Below are positions 20,155 to 28,900 of a DNA stretch of 64,000 bases, in pieces. Origin of the DNA: RPQJ01 sp963698735. Its GTDB lineage: Bacteria > Pseudomonadota > Gammaproteobacteria > Steroidobacterales > Steroidobacteraceae. The notes beneath the pieces were generated by a model. That model did no database searches, was not told the origin of the DNA, and saw only the letters and a list, made by a program, of their open reading frames with translations. How positions within the stretch are numbered: position 1 is the first letter of the stretch; every line of letters starts with the position of its first letter. Position numbers and translations under genes: made by a program. The stretch lies in contig CAVOSA010000030.1 in NCBI GenBank assembly GCA_963698735.1, positions 62,001 to 126,000 on the forward strand, written 5' to 3'.

Positions 20155-21066
20155 ATGTCTGCTGCAGCAAGGGCCCTGCTGGCCGCCGCGCTCATGACGA
20201 CGCATCCGCTCGTGCTCGCCGGTGAAATGCCGGTCCCTGCCCCGCTGACTGGTCCGGGAATTACCGGCACGCTGGTGCGGTACGCGGACATGCCCTCGGC
20301 GAACGTCGCATCGCGCAACGTCGACGTGTGGCTGCCGCCCGGCTACGGCAAGGATTCCGGCAACCGCTACCCGGTTCTGTACATGCACGACGGGCAGAAC
20401 CTCTTCGATCCCGCGACGTCGTATGGCGGCATCGACTGGGCCGTCGACGAGGTGATGACGGACCTGATCGTGAAAGGGGCCGTGCGCGAAGCCATCGTCG
20501 TCGGGGTCTGGAACACGCCGAAGCGGCGCGAAGAGTACATGCCGCAACGCGCCGTGCAGGGCAAGGTCGACTTCAACGTGCCTGGCGCGGACGACGTGAA
20601 GCCCGAGGAAATCATCTCCGACCGCTACCTCGCGTTCCTGGTGAAGGAACTGAAGCCCTTCGTCGACGCGACGTATCGCACGTTGCCGGACCGCGCCAAC
20701 ACGTACGTGATGGGCTCGAGCATGGGTGGCCTGATCTCGCAGTACGCGATGAGCCAGTACCCGGACGTGTATGGCGGTGCCGGCTGCGTCTCGACGCACT
20801 GGCCTGCGGGCGACGGCGTCGCGCTCGACGATTTCGGGGCACACCTGCCGGATCCGGCAACGCACAAGTACTGGTTCGACTACGGCACGGCGACGCTCGA
20901 CGCCTCGTATGAGCCGTTCCAGAAGCGGGCCGACGAGATGCTGCGCAAGGCGGGCTACAGCGAAGGCCGGAACTGGATCACGCGCAAGTTCGAGGGTGCC
21001 GAGCACTCCGAGAAGGCGTGGCGACTGCGCGTCGACCAGCCGCTGGTGTTCCTGCTGGGACGCTGA
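20155..21066 (+). CDS. Exported alpha/beta-hydrolase esterase (PF00756 type)
   Basis: A 303-residue esterase with a probable signal peptide (residues 1-22). The fold shows PVLYMHDGQNLFDP (oxyanion region), the nucleophile elbow GSSMGG and a late His in FEGAEHSEKAW; an Asp from the PDVYGGAG region or nearby completes the triad. Members of this family include feruloyl, acetyl and enterochelin esterases. The gene follows the GH13 amylase by 9 nt with its own GAGGTG site, so the pair is one operon. A role in removing acyl groups from the glycan, or in handling acylated sugars, is inferred from context only. Confidence 0.85.
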   Translation: MSAAARALLAAALMTTHPLVLAGEMPVPAPLTGPGITGTLVRYADMPSANVASRNVDVWLPPGYGKDSGNRYPVLYMHDGQNLFDPATSYGGIDWAVDEVMTDLIVKGAVREAIVVGVWNTPKRREEYMPQRAVQGKVDFNVPGADDVKPEEIISDRYLAFLVKELKPFVDATYRTLPDRANTYVMGSSMGGLISQYAMSQYPDVYGGAGCVSTHWPAGDGVALDDFGAHLPDPATHKYWFDYGTATLDASYEPFQKRADEMLRKAGYSEGRNWITRKFEGAEHSEKAWRLRVDQPLVFLLGR

Positions 21067-21069
21067 AGT

Positions 21070-21090
21070 CGTGCCGCGGCATGCGGCACG
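21070..21090. terminator. Hairpin between convergent operons
   Basis: Perfect 8-bp arms CGTGCCGC (21070-21077) and GCGGCACG (21083-21090) around a 5-nt loop. It lies 3 nt after the esterase stop and 15 nt from the GH92 stop. No U-tract on either strand, so it may act as a stability stem or weak bidirectional terminator. Confidence 0.45.
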
Positions 21091-21105
21091 CACATCAGCT
21101 AAGGC

Positions 21106-23298
21106 TCAGTCGGGGCCGAGACGCAGCGTCCCACCGGCCACGAGCGCCGCGTGCGGAATCGCAGTGCGTGGAACCGGCTTGCCATTCAGCGTTGCGCCAC
21201 CAGTGCTCGCGCGCTCGATGAACAACGTGCGCCCTGCGGCCAAGTGGACCCTGGCGCTCGGCACGAGCGGCACCCCCGCCACGTACGTGCCACTGGCCGG
21301 CTGCACCGGATAGAAACCCAGCGTCGCGAACACGAGCCACGCGCTCATCTGGCCGCAATCGTCGTTGCCGATGATGCCATCCGGGCGATCGGTGTAGAAC
21401 TCGCGCGCGATGCGTTCGACCAGGCGTTCGCCCTTCCCAGGCGCGTCCGTGTACGAGTACAGCCAGGCGATGTGGTGGCTCGGCTCGTTGCCGTGCGCGT
21501 ACTGACCGATCATCGCTTCCTGGCCGAGGTGCTTGTCGGGGTTCGGCAGCGGCAACGAGAAGAACGTGTCGAGCCAGTCTTCCAGGCCCTTCGCCCCCCC
21601 GAGCATGTCGCGAAATCCGAGCGGATCGTGCAGCGCAGGTGTCGCCGTGTACTGCCAGGCATTGGCTTCCGTGTAATCACCCGGATTGTTCAACGGCGAC
21701 GTCGGGCGAAGCGGGTCAAACGGTTCACGCCAGCGGCCCTGCGAGTCCTTGCCACGCACGACGCGCGTGGACGGGTCGAAGAGCAGCTTCCAGCCGTCGG
21801 CGCGCCGCGAGAACGACTCGGCGGTCGCCGTATCGCCGACTGCACTGGCGACACGCGCCACCGCGTCGTCACCGTAACCGTACTCCATCGTCTTCGACAC
21901 GGCCTCGCCGCCCTCGAGGTCGAACGGCAGGTAGCCGTAGCGCAGGTACAGCTTCCACGAGCCCTGGGCCCAGGCAGGCACGCCAGGCCGCTCCTGTGTC
22001 GAGGATTCGACCATCGCGCGCAAGGCCTCGTTGCGGTCGAAGCCACCGAAGCCTTTGGTGACGGCATCCGCAATCACGGGCAGGGCCGGGTTGCCGATCA
22101 TGGTGTGTGTTTCGCGCCCCCAGGCGGTCCAGAGCGGCAGGTACCCCTGCTGCCGGTGGTGCGCGAGCATCGTCGTGACGAAGCCCGTCACGCGTTCCGG
22201 GTAGACCAGCGTGTACAAGGGATGCACGGCACGGAAGGTGTCCCACAGGCTGAACGTGCTGTCGTAACGCCCGCCCGGGGCCTGGATCACTTCACCCCGC
22301 GGACCACGCACGCGACCGTCGACGTCGGCGATGTCGCTTGGGTGCAGCAGCGTACGATACAGCGCCGAATAGAAGATTCGCTTCTTGCGCGTGCCGGCTT
22401 CGATCTCGATCCGGCCGAGCAGTGAATTCCAGGCGGCGTCGGCCTGTGCTCGCGCACTGTCGAACGCGAGCCCGTCAGCAGTCGCGAGGTTGCGGCGAGC
22501 ACCCGCCACGTCGACGGTGGAGAGAGCCACGCGCGCTTCGAGCATGCGTCGATCACCCAGGTCGAACTCGAGCAGGTAGCGCGGCGCCAGTTCGCCGGGC
22601 CGCGGCGGCAACTGCTGCTGCACGACGATCGGTCGATCGAAGCGCACGACGAAAGAGGCTTCGCGATCCGTCCAGCCGCGCGTGTGGACCGTGCCGCTGA
22701 CCTCGCCCGTTCTCGCATCGACGATCGACTTCGCGCCTTTCACGCGGGGTCCATCGCCATAGAGCAGGCCGTGCTGCAGGTCGAGCAGCACCTGCACGCG
22801 ACCGTCGTCGCTGAACGTGTAGCGGTGGAAGGCAACCCGCGACGTCGCAGTGAGTTCGACCGTCACTCCGTGCCCGGGAAGCTTCACGGTGTAGTAGCCG
22901 GGATGCGCCGCCTCTGACGACTTGTCGTACTTGCCGGCGAAGTCGGTGGTGGCCGTGGACCAGCGCGTGCCAGCTGCCGGCTGCAGCAGCACGTCGCCAA
23001 GCTCCGGAATGCCGGCACCACTGATGTGCGTGTTGGAGAAGCCGAGCATCGTCGGCGTCCGGTACTGGTAACCGCTGGTGTAGCTCCACCCCGTCGTGGC
23101 CATGTCCGGACTCGGCGCGACCATGCCCCAGGGCATCGACGCACCCGGCATGACGTGACCCGTGCCATCCGTGCCGATGAAGGGATCGACGTAGCGCGTG
23201 TAGGTCTCGGCGGCGATCGAATCGCCGGCGCAGGCGAACAGGACGAGCGCCGCTGCAAGGCGTTGCAATGGCCATTGCGTGTGGTGAACCGTGGTCAC
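21106..23298 (-). CDS. GH92 alpha-mannosidase, exported
   Basis: A 730-residue family 92 glycosidase, calcium-dependent exo-alpha-mannosidase in known members. An N-terminal signal segment (residues about 10-29) is followed by YVDPFIGTDGTGHVMPGASM, the family's opening motif. Also present are the FSNTHISGAG loop, FSLWDTFRAVHPLYTL at the active site, GLEDWLDTFFSLPLPNPDKH, and GNDDCGQMSAWLVF near the C-terminus. The GTG start overlaps the GH127 stop (GTGA, 23298-23295), with GGGGAG about 9 nt upstream. It is the last gene of the GH13-PhyH-GH127-GH92 operon. Suggests mannose-containing glycans are also used. Confidence 0.93.
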   Translation of the reverse strand: MTTVHHTQWPLQRLAAALVLFACAGDSIAAETYTRYVDPFIGTDGTGHVMPGASMPWGMVAPSPDMATTGWSYTSGYQYRTPTMLGFSNTHISGAGIPELGDVLLQPAAGTRWSTATTDFAGKYDKSSEAAHPGYYTVKLPGHGVTVELTATSRVAFHRYTFSDDGRVQVLLDLQHGLLYGDGPRVKGAKSIVDARTGEVSGTVHTRGWTDREASFVVRFDRPIVVQQQLPPRPGELAPRYLLEFDLGDRRMLEARVALSTVDVAGARRNLATADGLAFDSARAQADAAWNSLLGRIEIEAGTRKKRIFYSALYRTLLHPSDIADVDGRVRGPRGEVIQAPGGRYDSTFSLWDTFRAVHPLYTLVYPERVTGFVTTMLAHHRQQGYLPLWTAWGRETHTMIGNPALPVIADAVTKGFGGFDRNEALRAMVESSTQERPGVPAWAQGSWKLYLRYGYLPFDLEGGEAVSKTMEYGYGDDAVARVASAVGDTATAESFSRRADGWKLLFDPSTRVVRGKDSQGRWREPFDPLRPTSPLNNPGDYTEANAWQYTATPALHDPLGFRDMLGGAKGLEDWLDTFFSLPLPNPDKHLGQEAMIGQYAHGNEPSHHIAWLYSYTDAPGKGERLVERIAREFYTDRPDGIIGNDDCGQMSAWLVFATLGFYPVQPASGTYVAGVPLVPSARVHLAAGRTLFIERASTGGATLNGKPVPRTAIPHAALVAGGTLRLGPD

Positions 23299-25295
23299 GC
23301 CTTGTGCTCCCCATGGCCTGACCGAGCACGGAAATCTGCCCGCCGCAGCGGCGCGCAGCCGATCGGCACCAGCGTGACGCCATCACTGCGCAGCCGCAAC
23401 GGCGACTCGTGCCAGGGCCGGTCCGGTGCGGCCATCGCGACGCGCTCGGGCATGAAGCCCAGGTCAGCGCGCGCGGTATCGACGATCGGCAGCGTTTCGA
23501 GCGGCGCACGGTCATCGGCGAGCAGTTCGGCATCCGGCCAGTCCGCTCGCGCCTGAACCGGCAGTTCTTGCGTGCGATATGGAATCGACTGCACGAACTG
23601 CAGCGGACCGCGCAGCACCGCGACTTCGCCGGCCGGATATGCCTCTGCGCGCACCGGCAGGTCGAAGCGCAACGTGAAGAACGTGCGACCCTGCCACTGA
23701 CGGTCGATGACGATCCAGCCGTCCTTCTCTACCGCCTCGATTCCGTCAATGCGGAATGCGTTCGCCCAGGCCGGTCGTCGCAGCCACAAGGTCAATCGGG
23801 CAGTCGCCGCGGGCTCGACCATGAATCTAACCTGGTCCTCGAACGGGTACAGCGTTTCCTGGAGAATGTTGAACGCCATGCCGTCGATGGTCGTGCGCAA
23901 GTGGCTGGGCCCATACGCGAGTGCGACCAGGCCAGGTGAGTCGGTGCGACCCAGCCACATCGACGACACGTAGTGCGGCAACAGCCGCGTGGCATTCGGG
24001 TTGCAGCAGCACGCGATATCGTCGTGAGTAGGCGAGAGCTTGTAGCGTCCATGCTTGCCATTCAGCAGGGAGTAACTGTCGGGTCGGTGGGCCGTCGCAT
24101 CGAGGCGTGTGTCGGAGCAAAGGTAGGCGAGCGCCCTGCCGTCGGCGGTGCGCGCGCCCTGCGCGGCATTGAACGTGACGCGCTCCAGCCAGTCGCCGAG
24201 CGCTGGATCCGCCAGGGTCTGCGCGCAACGACTGAGTCCAAAGACGAGTTCCGTGAGCGAGCAGTACTCGTAGCCCGCCTGCGGATGCGGCAGTCCGTGC
24301 AGGCTCTCATCGCCGATGACTGCGCCGCTCGGCGTCGTGCTCAAGCGCAGTTTGTGCAGGGCCGACCGCAACCGTGATTCGTCCCGGCTGCCGAACGCGA
24401 CCGCACGCAGGTGCTCGACGGTGTGAACGGCGTGGCCGTGCAGGCCCCGCATCGGGTCGGCGAGGTTGGCCGCGGCAAAGTCGTCGTTTGGAAATGGCAG
24501 AGGCCATGCGTCGAAGTCACGGAGAAGGTCCGCGGCGGCGGCGGCATAGCGGTCCTCGCCGGTGACCTCGTGCAATGCCTGCAGCGCATCGACATAGCAG
24601 AGGCCATGCGTGACGCCGGTGCGGTCGTCTGTGGTGGACCTGCGTCCGAAGGGCGACTCCACGCGGTCGTATTGCTCGAGCGTGAGGTCGACGGCTCGGC
24701 GCACGGCATCGAGACTGGCCGCGTCGCCGGTCAATTCATGGTGCGACAACAGGGTCAGCAGCGCACGCGACTGCGCCCAGAGCTCGCCGTTCTCGACGTC
24801 GCCGGTCCGGTAGCGCACTGCGGCAGTGTGAATGCCGAGGTAGCCGTCTGCGTCCTGGGTCGCGCGCAACGAGTGAACCAGCGCGTCGGCGCGCTCCCGG
24901 TGCTGCGGCACGTCGGCTAGATGGGCCAGCAGCGTGTAGCCCCAGAGCCAGTTGCCGCGCGATTCGGCGTCCCACCACGCGAGCTGACCGTTCGCAGCGG
25001 CCAGCCGGTGTGCGAACAGGTCGCTGGCGACATGCGGACTCAGGGTGTCGAGCCGGCCAGCAAACCCTTGATCCAGGTCCTGCTGCATCTGGGCCAGCAT
25101 CCAGCCGCGTGGACGCACCGAACCGAGCGGCAAGCGGCGCAGCCTCGTAGCCGGACCGGCACGAACGGGCTCGAAGACGTCTGCTGCAGCGGGCTGCGCT
25201 CGGCCAGACGATGGCTGCACGTCCACACCGGCTGCGAACGTTGGCGCACCAGCGACGGAGGCTGCAGCAGCCAGCACGAAATCCCTGCGTGTCAT
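23295..25295 (-). CDS. GH127-like (DUF1680) beta-L-arabinofuranosidase, Tat-type leader
   Basis: A 666-residue protein beginning MTRRDFVLAAAASVAGAP, a twin-arginine-style leader that would export it folded. The (alpha/alpha)6 barrel is recognisable from GSVRPRGWMLAQMQQDL, WLWGYTLLAHLAD and HGHAVHTVEHLRAV. In characterised GH127 enzymes a zinc ion is held by Glu-x-Cys and a Cys-Cys pair, one Cys being the nucleophile. Here EYC (in AGYEYCSLTELVFG) and CCCNPNATR fit these positions. ATG 25295 is preferred over GTG 25304 because AGGTG then lies 6 nt upstream. The triple Cys with Asn, rather than the common CCPPN, is a variant. Substrate could differ from arabinofuranosides. Confidence 0.85.
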   Translation of the reverse strand: MTRRDFVLAAAASVAGAPTFAAGVDVQPSSGRAQPAAADVFEPVRAGPATRLRRLPLGSVRPRGWMLAQMQQDLDQGFAGRLDTLSPHVASDLFAHRLAAANGQLAWWDAESRGNWLWGYTLLAHLADVPQHRERADALVHSLRATQDADGYLGIHTAAVRYRTGDVENGELWAQSRALLTLLSHHELTGDAASLDAVRRAVDLTLEQYDRVESPFGRRSTTDDRTGVTHGLCYVDALQALHEVTGEDRYAAAAADLLRDFDAWPLPFPNDDFAAANLADPMRGLHGHAVHTVEHLRAVAFGSRDESRLRSALHKLRLSTTPSGAVIGDESLHGLPHPQAGYEYCSLTELVFGLSRCAQTLADPALGDWLERVTFNAAQGARTADGRALAYLCSDTRLDATAHRPDSYSLLNGKHGRYKLSPTHDDIACCCNPNATRLLPHYVSSMWLGRTDSPGLVALAYGPSHLRTTIDGMAFNILQETLYPFEDQVRFMVEPAATARLTLWLRRPAWANAFRIDGIEAVEKDGWIVIDRQWQGRTFFTLRFDLPVRAEAYPAGEVAVLRGPLQFVQSIPYRTQELPVQARADWPDAELLADDRAPLETLPIVDTARADLGFMPERVAMAAPDRPWHESPLRLRSDGVTLVPIGCAPLRRADFRARSGHGEHKA

Positions 25296-25341
25296 TGCGG
25301 TCACCTGATGTGTTCCACTGGCCTGCGAGCGACAACCGTGT

Positions 25342-26151
25342 TCATGGGAGGGGCCAGATCACCGGGTTCTTGTGGGTAGCGATGACCGCGCCGGGAACGG
25401 CGCCTGGACACCACTGGTCGTGGTCATTGACCTGCGCGGCATTGAGCGCGGGAGCGAGTCGCATCGCCGCGTCCATGTAGATGACCGTCATGACGGAGCG
25501 CGGGCGGTTCAACGTGTTGGCGCCCGCCTTGTGAAACGTCCACCCGAGGTGAAAGCTGACCTCGCCGAGGTCGAAGCCGCCACTCATGTACTCGAAGCCG
25601 TGGCGCGCCATGTTGGCGCTGATCGCGGCTTCGCTCTCGTCGGAAATACCGAGTTCGCGGCCGAACTCGACCGACTGGCTGCGTGCAAAGAAGCCGAGCG
25701 GGCCCATCTCCGGGGGCACCGCCTGCAGCGGAATCCAGGCCGTGACCGTCCGGTCGGACACGAGCGGCCAGTAGTACTGGTCAGCGTGCGCTGGCGTGAT
25801 GCCACCGCCGGGTTCCTTGTACAGGCTCTGGTCGTGGTACAGGCGCACGCCCTTTACTTCCAGCAGTTCGGCCGCGATGCGCGCAAGCCGCTGGCCCATG
25901 ACAAAGCGGCCGACCAGCGGACTGCGCTCCCACAGATTCATGACCTGCAGGAAAGCCTTGTCGTACGTCGAGCGCTCCTCGAGCGGCTTGTCCTGGGTAT
26001 TGAGCGCGATCGTGAGGCGCGTGATTTCGCGGCCGTAGTATTCGAGCGTTGCGCGCGACAACACGTTACGCAGCTTGATGAACCCGTTGTCGCGGAAGGA
26101 TGCGACCTGGTCCGCCGTCAACGGGTAATGACTGTCGACATCGATGGTCAT
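25342..26151 (-). CDS. Phytanoyl-CoA dioxygenase (PhyH) family protein
   Basis: A 269-residue Fe(II)/2-oxoglutarate oxygenase-like protein. The iron triad is visible as H122-x-D124 (TPAHADQYYW) and H207 (GWTFHKAGANTLNRPR), with the downstream Arg (NRPR) for 2-oxoglutarate. The N-terminal FRDNGFIKLRNVLS is the usual PhyH opening. No signal peptide, so cytoplasmic. It sits between a GH13 glucosidase (15 nt upstream) and a Tat-exported GH127 (46 nt downstream) in one operon. PhyH relatives hydroxylate small molecules of many kinds; why one is co-transcribed with glycosidases is not evident. Confidence 0.88.
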   Translation of the reverse strand: MTIDVDSHYPLTADQVASFRDNGFIKLRNVLSRATLEYYGREITRLTIALNTQDKPLEERSTYDKAFLQVMNLWERSPLVGRFVMGQRLARIAAELLEVKGVRLYHDQSLYKEPGGGITPAHADQYYWPLVSDRTVTAWIPLQAVPPEMGPLGFFARSQSVEFGRELGISDESEAAISANMARHGFEYMSGGFDLGEVSFHLGWTFHKAGANTLNRPRSVMTVIYMDAAMRLAPALNAAQVNDHDQWCPGAVPGAVIATHKNPVIWPLP

Positions 26152-26166
26152 CGCGATGGGTCTCGA

Positions 26167-27831
26167 TCAGGGGGCCAGTTGGAGAAACACGGCGGAGTGC
26201 GGTGGCAAGTCGACGTGAGCACCCTGCACCCTCGCCGACTGCACCGTCAGGACTGCTTCGCGTGCGCCGTTCGGTGTGGGCACCTGTCGCGCAGCCGCAC
26301 CGGAGTTGAAGGCCAGCCACAGGACGTCGTCCTGGTGCCGGCGCCGCGCGATCAACAGCGAGTCGTCGGCCCGCTCGACGTCGAAGCTGCCGAGTCGCAG
26401 CGCCGCATGCTGCCTGCGCAATGCAAGCAGCGTGCGCGTGAACGCAAGGGTCGATGACGGATCCCGTTCCTGCCTATCTGCCGCGAGCACCCGATGCGCG
26501 GCATCGAGGGGCAACCACGGCATGCCGCGCGTAAATCCGGCATGGGGCGCCGCGGCTTCCCAGGGCATCGGCGTGCGGCATCCATCACGGCCCTTGTTCA
26601 AGGGCCAGTGAGCCTTGCCGAACGGATCCTGCAGGTCCTCGAAGGCGACCTCGCTCTGCGGCAAGCCAAGTTCTTCGCCCTGGTACAGGAAGATCGTGCC
26701 GCGCAGCGCGGCGAGCAGAGCGAGGTGCAGGTGCGGCGTTGCGCCGGGGCCCGATTGATCGGTGACGGTGGCCAGCGTCTCGGCGCCACCGAAAGCGAAC
26801 GAACCACTTCCACCCGCGCCCCAGCGTGAGGCCACGCGTGGCGCGTCGTGATTCGACATTGCCCAGGAGGGCCAGGCGTGTGCGCCGCCCGTCGAGTCCT
26901 CTTCCCAGGGTGCGAGGCACGCAGCGATGTAGGCAGGATCGTGCCGGTCGCCGAGCAACGCGAACGAGTATGCCGTGTGCAACCGGCTCGAGCCGCGCGT
27001 GTACTCGAGCATGCGAGGCAGGCTTTCCGCGCCACCGATTTCGCCGACTGCCATGCGACCCGGATAGCGATCGAGCAGCGCACGCAATCGCCCCAGGAAC
27101 GGCAACGTCTCCGGTTGGTTCGCGTTGTACTGGTGGCGCTGCATCAGCACCGGCGAATCGCCGGCTTCGTTCGGCGGCAGTGCCGGGTTATCGCGCAGCG
27201 CGCGATCGTGGAAGTACAGGTTCGCGGTGTCGAGCCGGAACCCATCGACGCCGCGCTCGAGCCAGGACTTCGCGACTTCGAGGATTGCGTCCTGCACGGC
27301 AGGGCAATGGAAATTCAGGTCCGGCATCTGCGGCAGGAAGTTGTGCAGGTGGTACTGTCGACGCCGCGGCTCCCAGCGCCACGCGGACCCGCCCATCCAG
27401 CTCTGCCAGTTGTTGGGTGGCGACCCGTCGGGGCGTGCGTCGGCCCACACGTACCAGTCGGCGCGCGGGTTATCGCGACTCGTGCGGCTTTCCTGGAACC
27501 ACGGATGCTCGGCGGCCGTGTGCGACCAGACCTGGTCGACGATCACACGGAGGCCGAGCCCATGCGCCTTGGCGACGAGCGCGTCGAAGTCGTCGAGCGT
27601 GCCAAAGCGCGGATCGACGCCAAGGTAGTCACTGACGTCGTAACCGAAGTCGCGCATCGGCGATGGAAAGAACGGGGACAGCCAGATGCCGTCGACACCG
27701 AGGCTCGCGACGTAGTCGAGACGCTGGAGCACTCCTGCGAGGTCGCCGACGCCATCGCCGTCGCTGTCCTGGAAGCTGCGCGGATAGATCTGGTACAGGG
27801 CGGCGCCGCGCCACCAGTCGGCGTGCTGCAT
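26167..27831 (-). CDS. GH13 alpha-glucosidase / oligo-1,6-glucosidase-type, cytoplasmic
   Basis: A 554-residue GH13 enzyme without a signal peptide. WWRGAALYQIYPRSFQDSDG is the classic opening of the alpha-glucosidase / oligo-1,6-glucosidase / sucrose-isomerase group. Catalytic residues are Asp201 (GFRLDTAN), Glu264 (VGEIGG) and Asp329 (SNHDAPR). The barrel's QMPDLNF loop and a C-terminal beta domain are complete. The ATG at 27831 gives the standard N-terminus; the ribosome site is weak. First gene of the PhyH-GH127-GH92 operon and divergent from an AraC regulator. It most likely hydrolyses imported maltose-type oligosaccharides to glucose; linkage preference cannot be read reliably. Confidence 0.92.
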   Translation of the reverse strand: MQHADWWRGAALYQIYPRSFQDSDGDGVGDLAGVLQRLDYVASLGVDGIWLSPFFPSPMRDFGYDVSDYLGVDPRFGTLDDFDALVAKAHGLGLRVIVDQVWSHTAAEHPWFQESRTSRDNPRADWYVWADARPDGSPPNNWQSWMGGSAWRWEPRRRQYHLHNFLPQMPDLNFHCPAVQDAILEVAKSWLERGVDGFRLDTANLYFHDRALRDNPALPPNEAGDSPVLMQRHQYNANQPETLPFLGRLRALLDRYPGRMAVGEIGGAESLPRMLEYTRGSSRLHTAYSFALLGDRHDPAYIAACLAPWEEDSTGGAHAWPSWAMSNHDAPRVASRWGAGGSGSFAFGGAETLATVTDQSGPGATPHLHLALLAALRGTIFLYQGEELGLPQSEVAFEDLQDPFGKAHWPLNKGRDGCRTPMPWEAAAPHAGFTRGMPWLPLDAAHRVLAADRQERDPSSTLAFTRTLLALRRQHAALRLGSFDVERADDSLLIARRRHQDDVLWLAFNSGAAARQVPTPNGAREAVLTVQSARVQGAHVDLPPHSAVFLQLAP

Positions 27832-27917
27832 GGCCGGACTCTGCGTGAAGGGCCTGGACTCAGTTTCGGGAGTCGGACTGGACGGGTGTTTGCCCCGGTG
27901 GACCCGAACCGACTGTT

Positions 27918-27941
27918 TTCTGACTCTGAATAGCGTCAGAA
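27918..27941. promoter_or_regulatory. Inverted repeat upstream of the AraC gene
   Basis: TTCTGAC (27918-27924) and GTCAGAA (27935-27941) form a perfect 7-bp palindrome with a 10-nt spacer, ending 7 nt before the AraC ATG in the 117-bp divergent gap. A candidate regulator-binding site or a leader stem that limits AraC translation. Confidence 0.4.
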
Positions 27942-27948
27942 TCGGCTT

Positions 27949-28803
27949 ATGCGGGTCAGTGAAGAACAGGTCAGCCATCCGGATCGCACGTTCCGGTTCC
28001 TGCACTTCGAGATCGACGCGTTTCGCGGCGAGCGCCACCGGCACCGCCAGCTGGAGCTCACCTGGATCGAGGCCGGCATGGGGCTGCGTTTCGTCGGCGA
28101 CGACGCCTCGCCCTTCGCCGCCGGCGACCTCGTGCTGCTCGGCTCCAACGTCGCGCACTCCTGGGTGAGTTCGAAGCGTCGAGTTGCGGCGCCGGTCGCG
28201 GCAACCGTCATTCAGTTCACGCCCGAGCTGCTTACCCTGCCCCAGCTGCCGGAACTCGCGCGCCTGGGACCGCTGGTGGCGCGTGCCAGGCACGGCCTGG
28301 CCATCGTGGGCAGCGGCCGCGACCTCATCCTCGACGTACTGGTGCGGATGCGAACGTCCAGTGCCATCGCCCGGCTGGCGGGATGGATCGAGATCCTCGG
28401 ACTGCTCGACGCACACGAGCGCGACTTCCACACGCTGGCGAGCAGTCCATTAGGCGGACCATCGCTCCCTCCGACCGACCGGCCTGAGACGCGGCGCATC
28501 GACCAGACGCTCGACTGGATTCATCGTCACCTCGCGCGTGAGCTGACCGTGGCGGACGCGGCGCGGATCGCGCACGTCACCCCGGCCGCATTCAGTCGCT
28601 TCTTTCACCGCGAGGTCGGCAAGACGTTCACGCGGTACGTGAATGATGTGCGCTGCAGTGAAGCCTGCCTGAAGCTGCGCCTGACCGACCGCCCCGTGGC
28701 TGCGGTGGCCAGCGAGTGCGGTTTCGCAACGCTCTCGCATTTCAACCGGCAGTTCCGACTGCGCCACGGCATGACCCCGCGTGAGTTCCGCGCCAGCGGC
28801 TGA
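27949..28803 (+). CDS. AraC-family transcriptional regulator
   Basis: A 284-residue regulator. The N-terminal half is a cupin-like sensor (HRHRQLELTWIEAGMGLRFVG, SPFAAGDLVLLGSNVAHSW). The C-terminal third carries two helix-turn-helix motifs (LTVADAARIAHVTPAAFSRF, and VAAVASECGFATLSHFNRQF followed by GMTPREFR). It is divergent from the GH13-PhyH-GH127-GH92 operon, which it probably controls, and is followed 97 nt downstream by an MFS carrier. The cupin His residues suggest sugar sensing as in AraC/RhaS types. The short upstream palindrome may serve autoregulation. Confidence 0.92.
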   Translation: MRVSEEQVSHPDRTFRFLHFEIDAFRGERHRHRQLELTWIEAGMGLRFVGDDASPFAAGDLVLLGSNVAHSWVSSKRRVAAPVAATVIQFTPELLTLPQLPELARLGPLVARARHGLAIVGSGRDLILDVLVRMRTSSAIARLAGWIEILGLLDAHERDFHTLASSPLGGPSLPPTDRPETRRIDQTLDWIHRHLARELTVADAARIAHVTPAAFSRFFHREVGKTFTRYVNDVRCSEACLKLRLTDRPVAAVASECGFATLSHFNRQFRLRHGMTPREFRASG

Positions 28804-28900
28804 ACCCGCGGGCGCGCCGCCGCAGGCGATGCATTACACTCCGGGCCGCGGCGCAACGAGCTGAGCCGCGGAACGCTGGACGTCCTCGGGGGAGAACACG

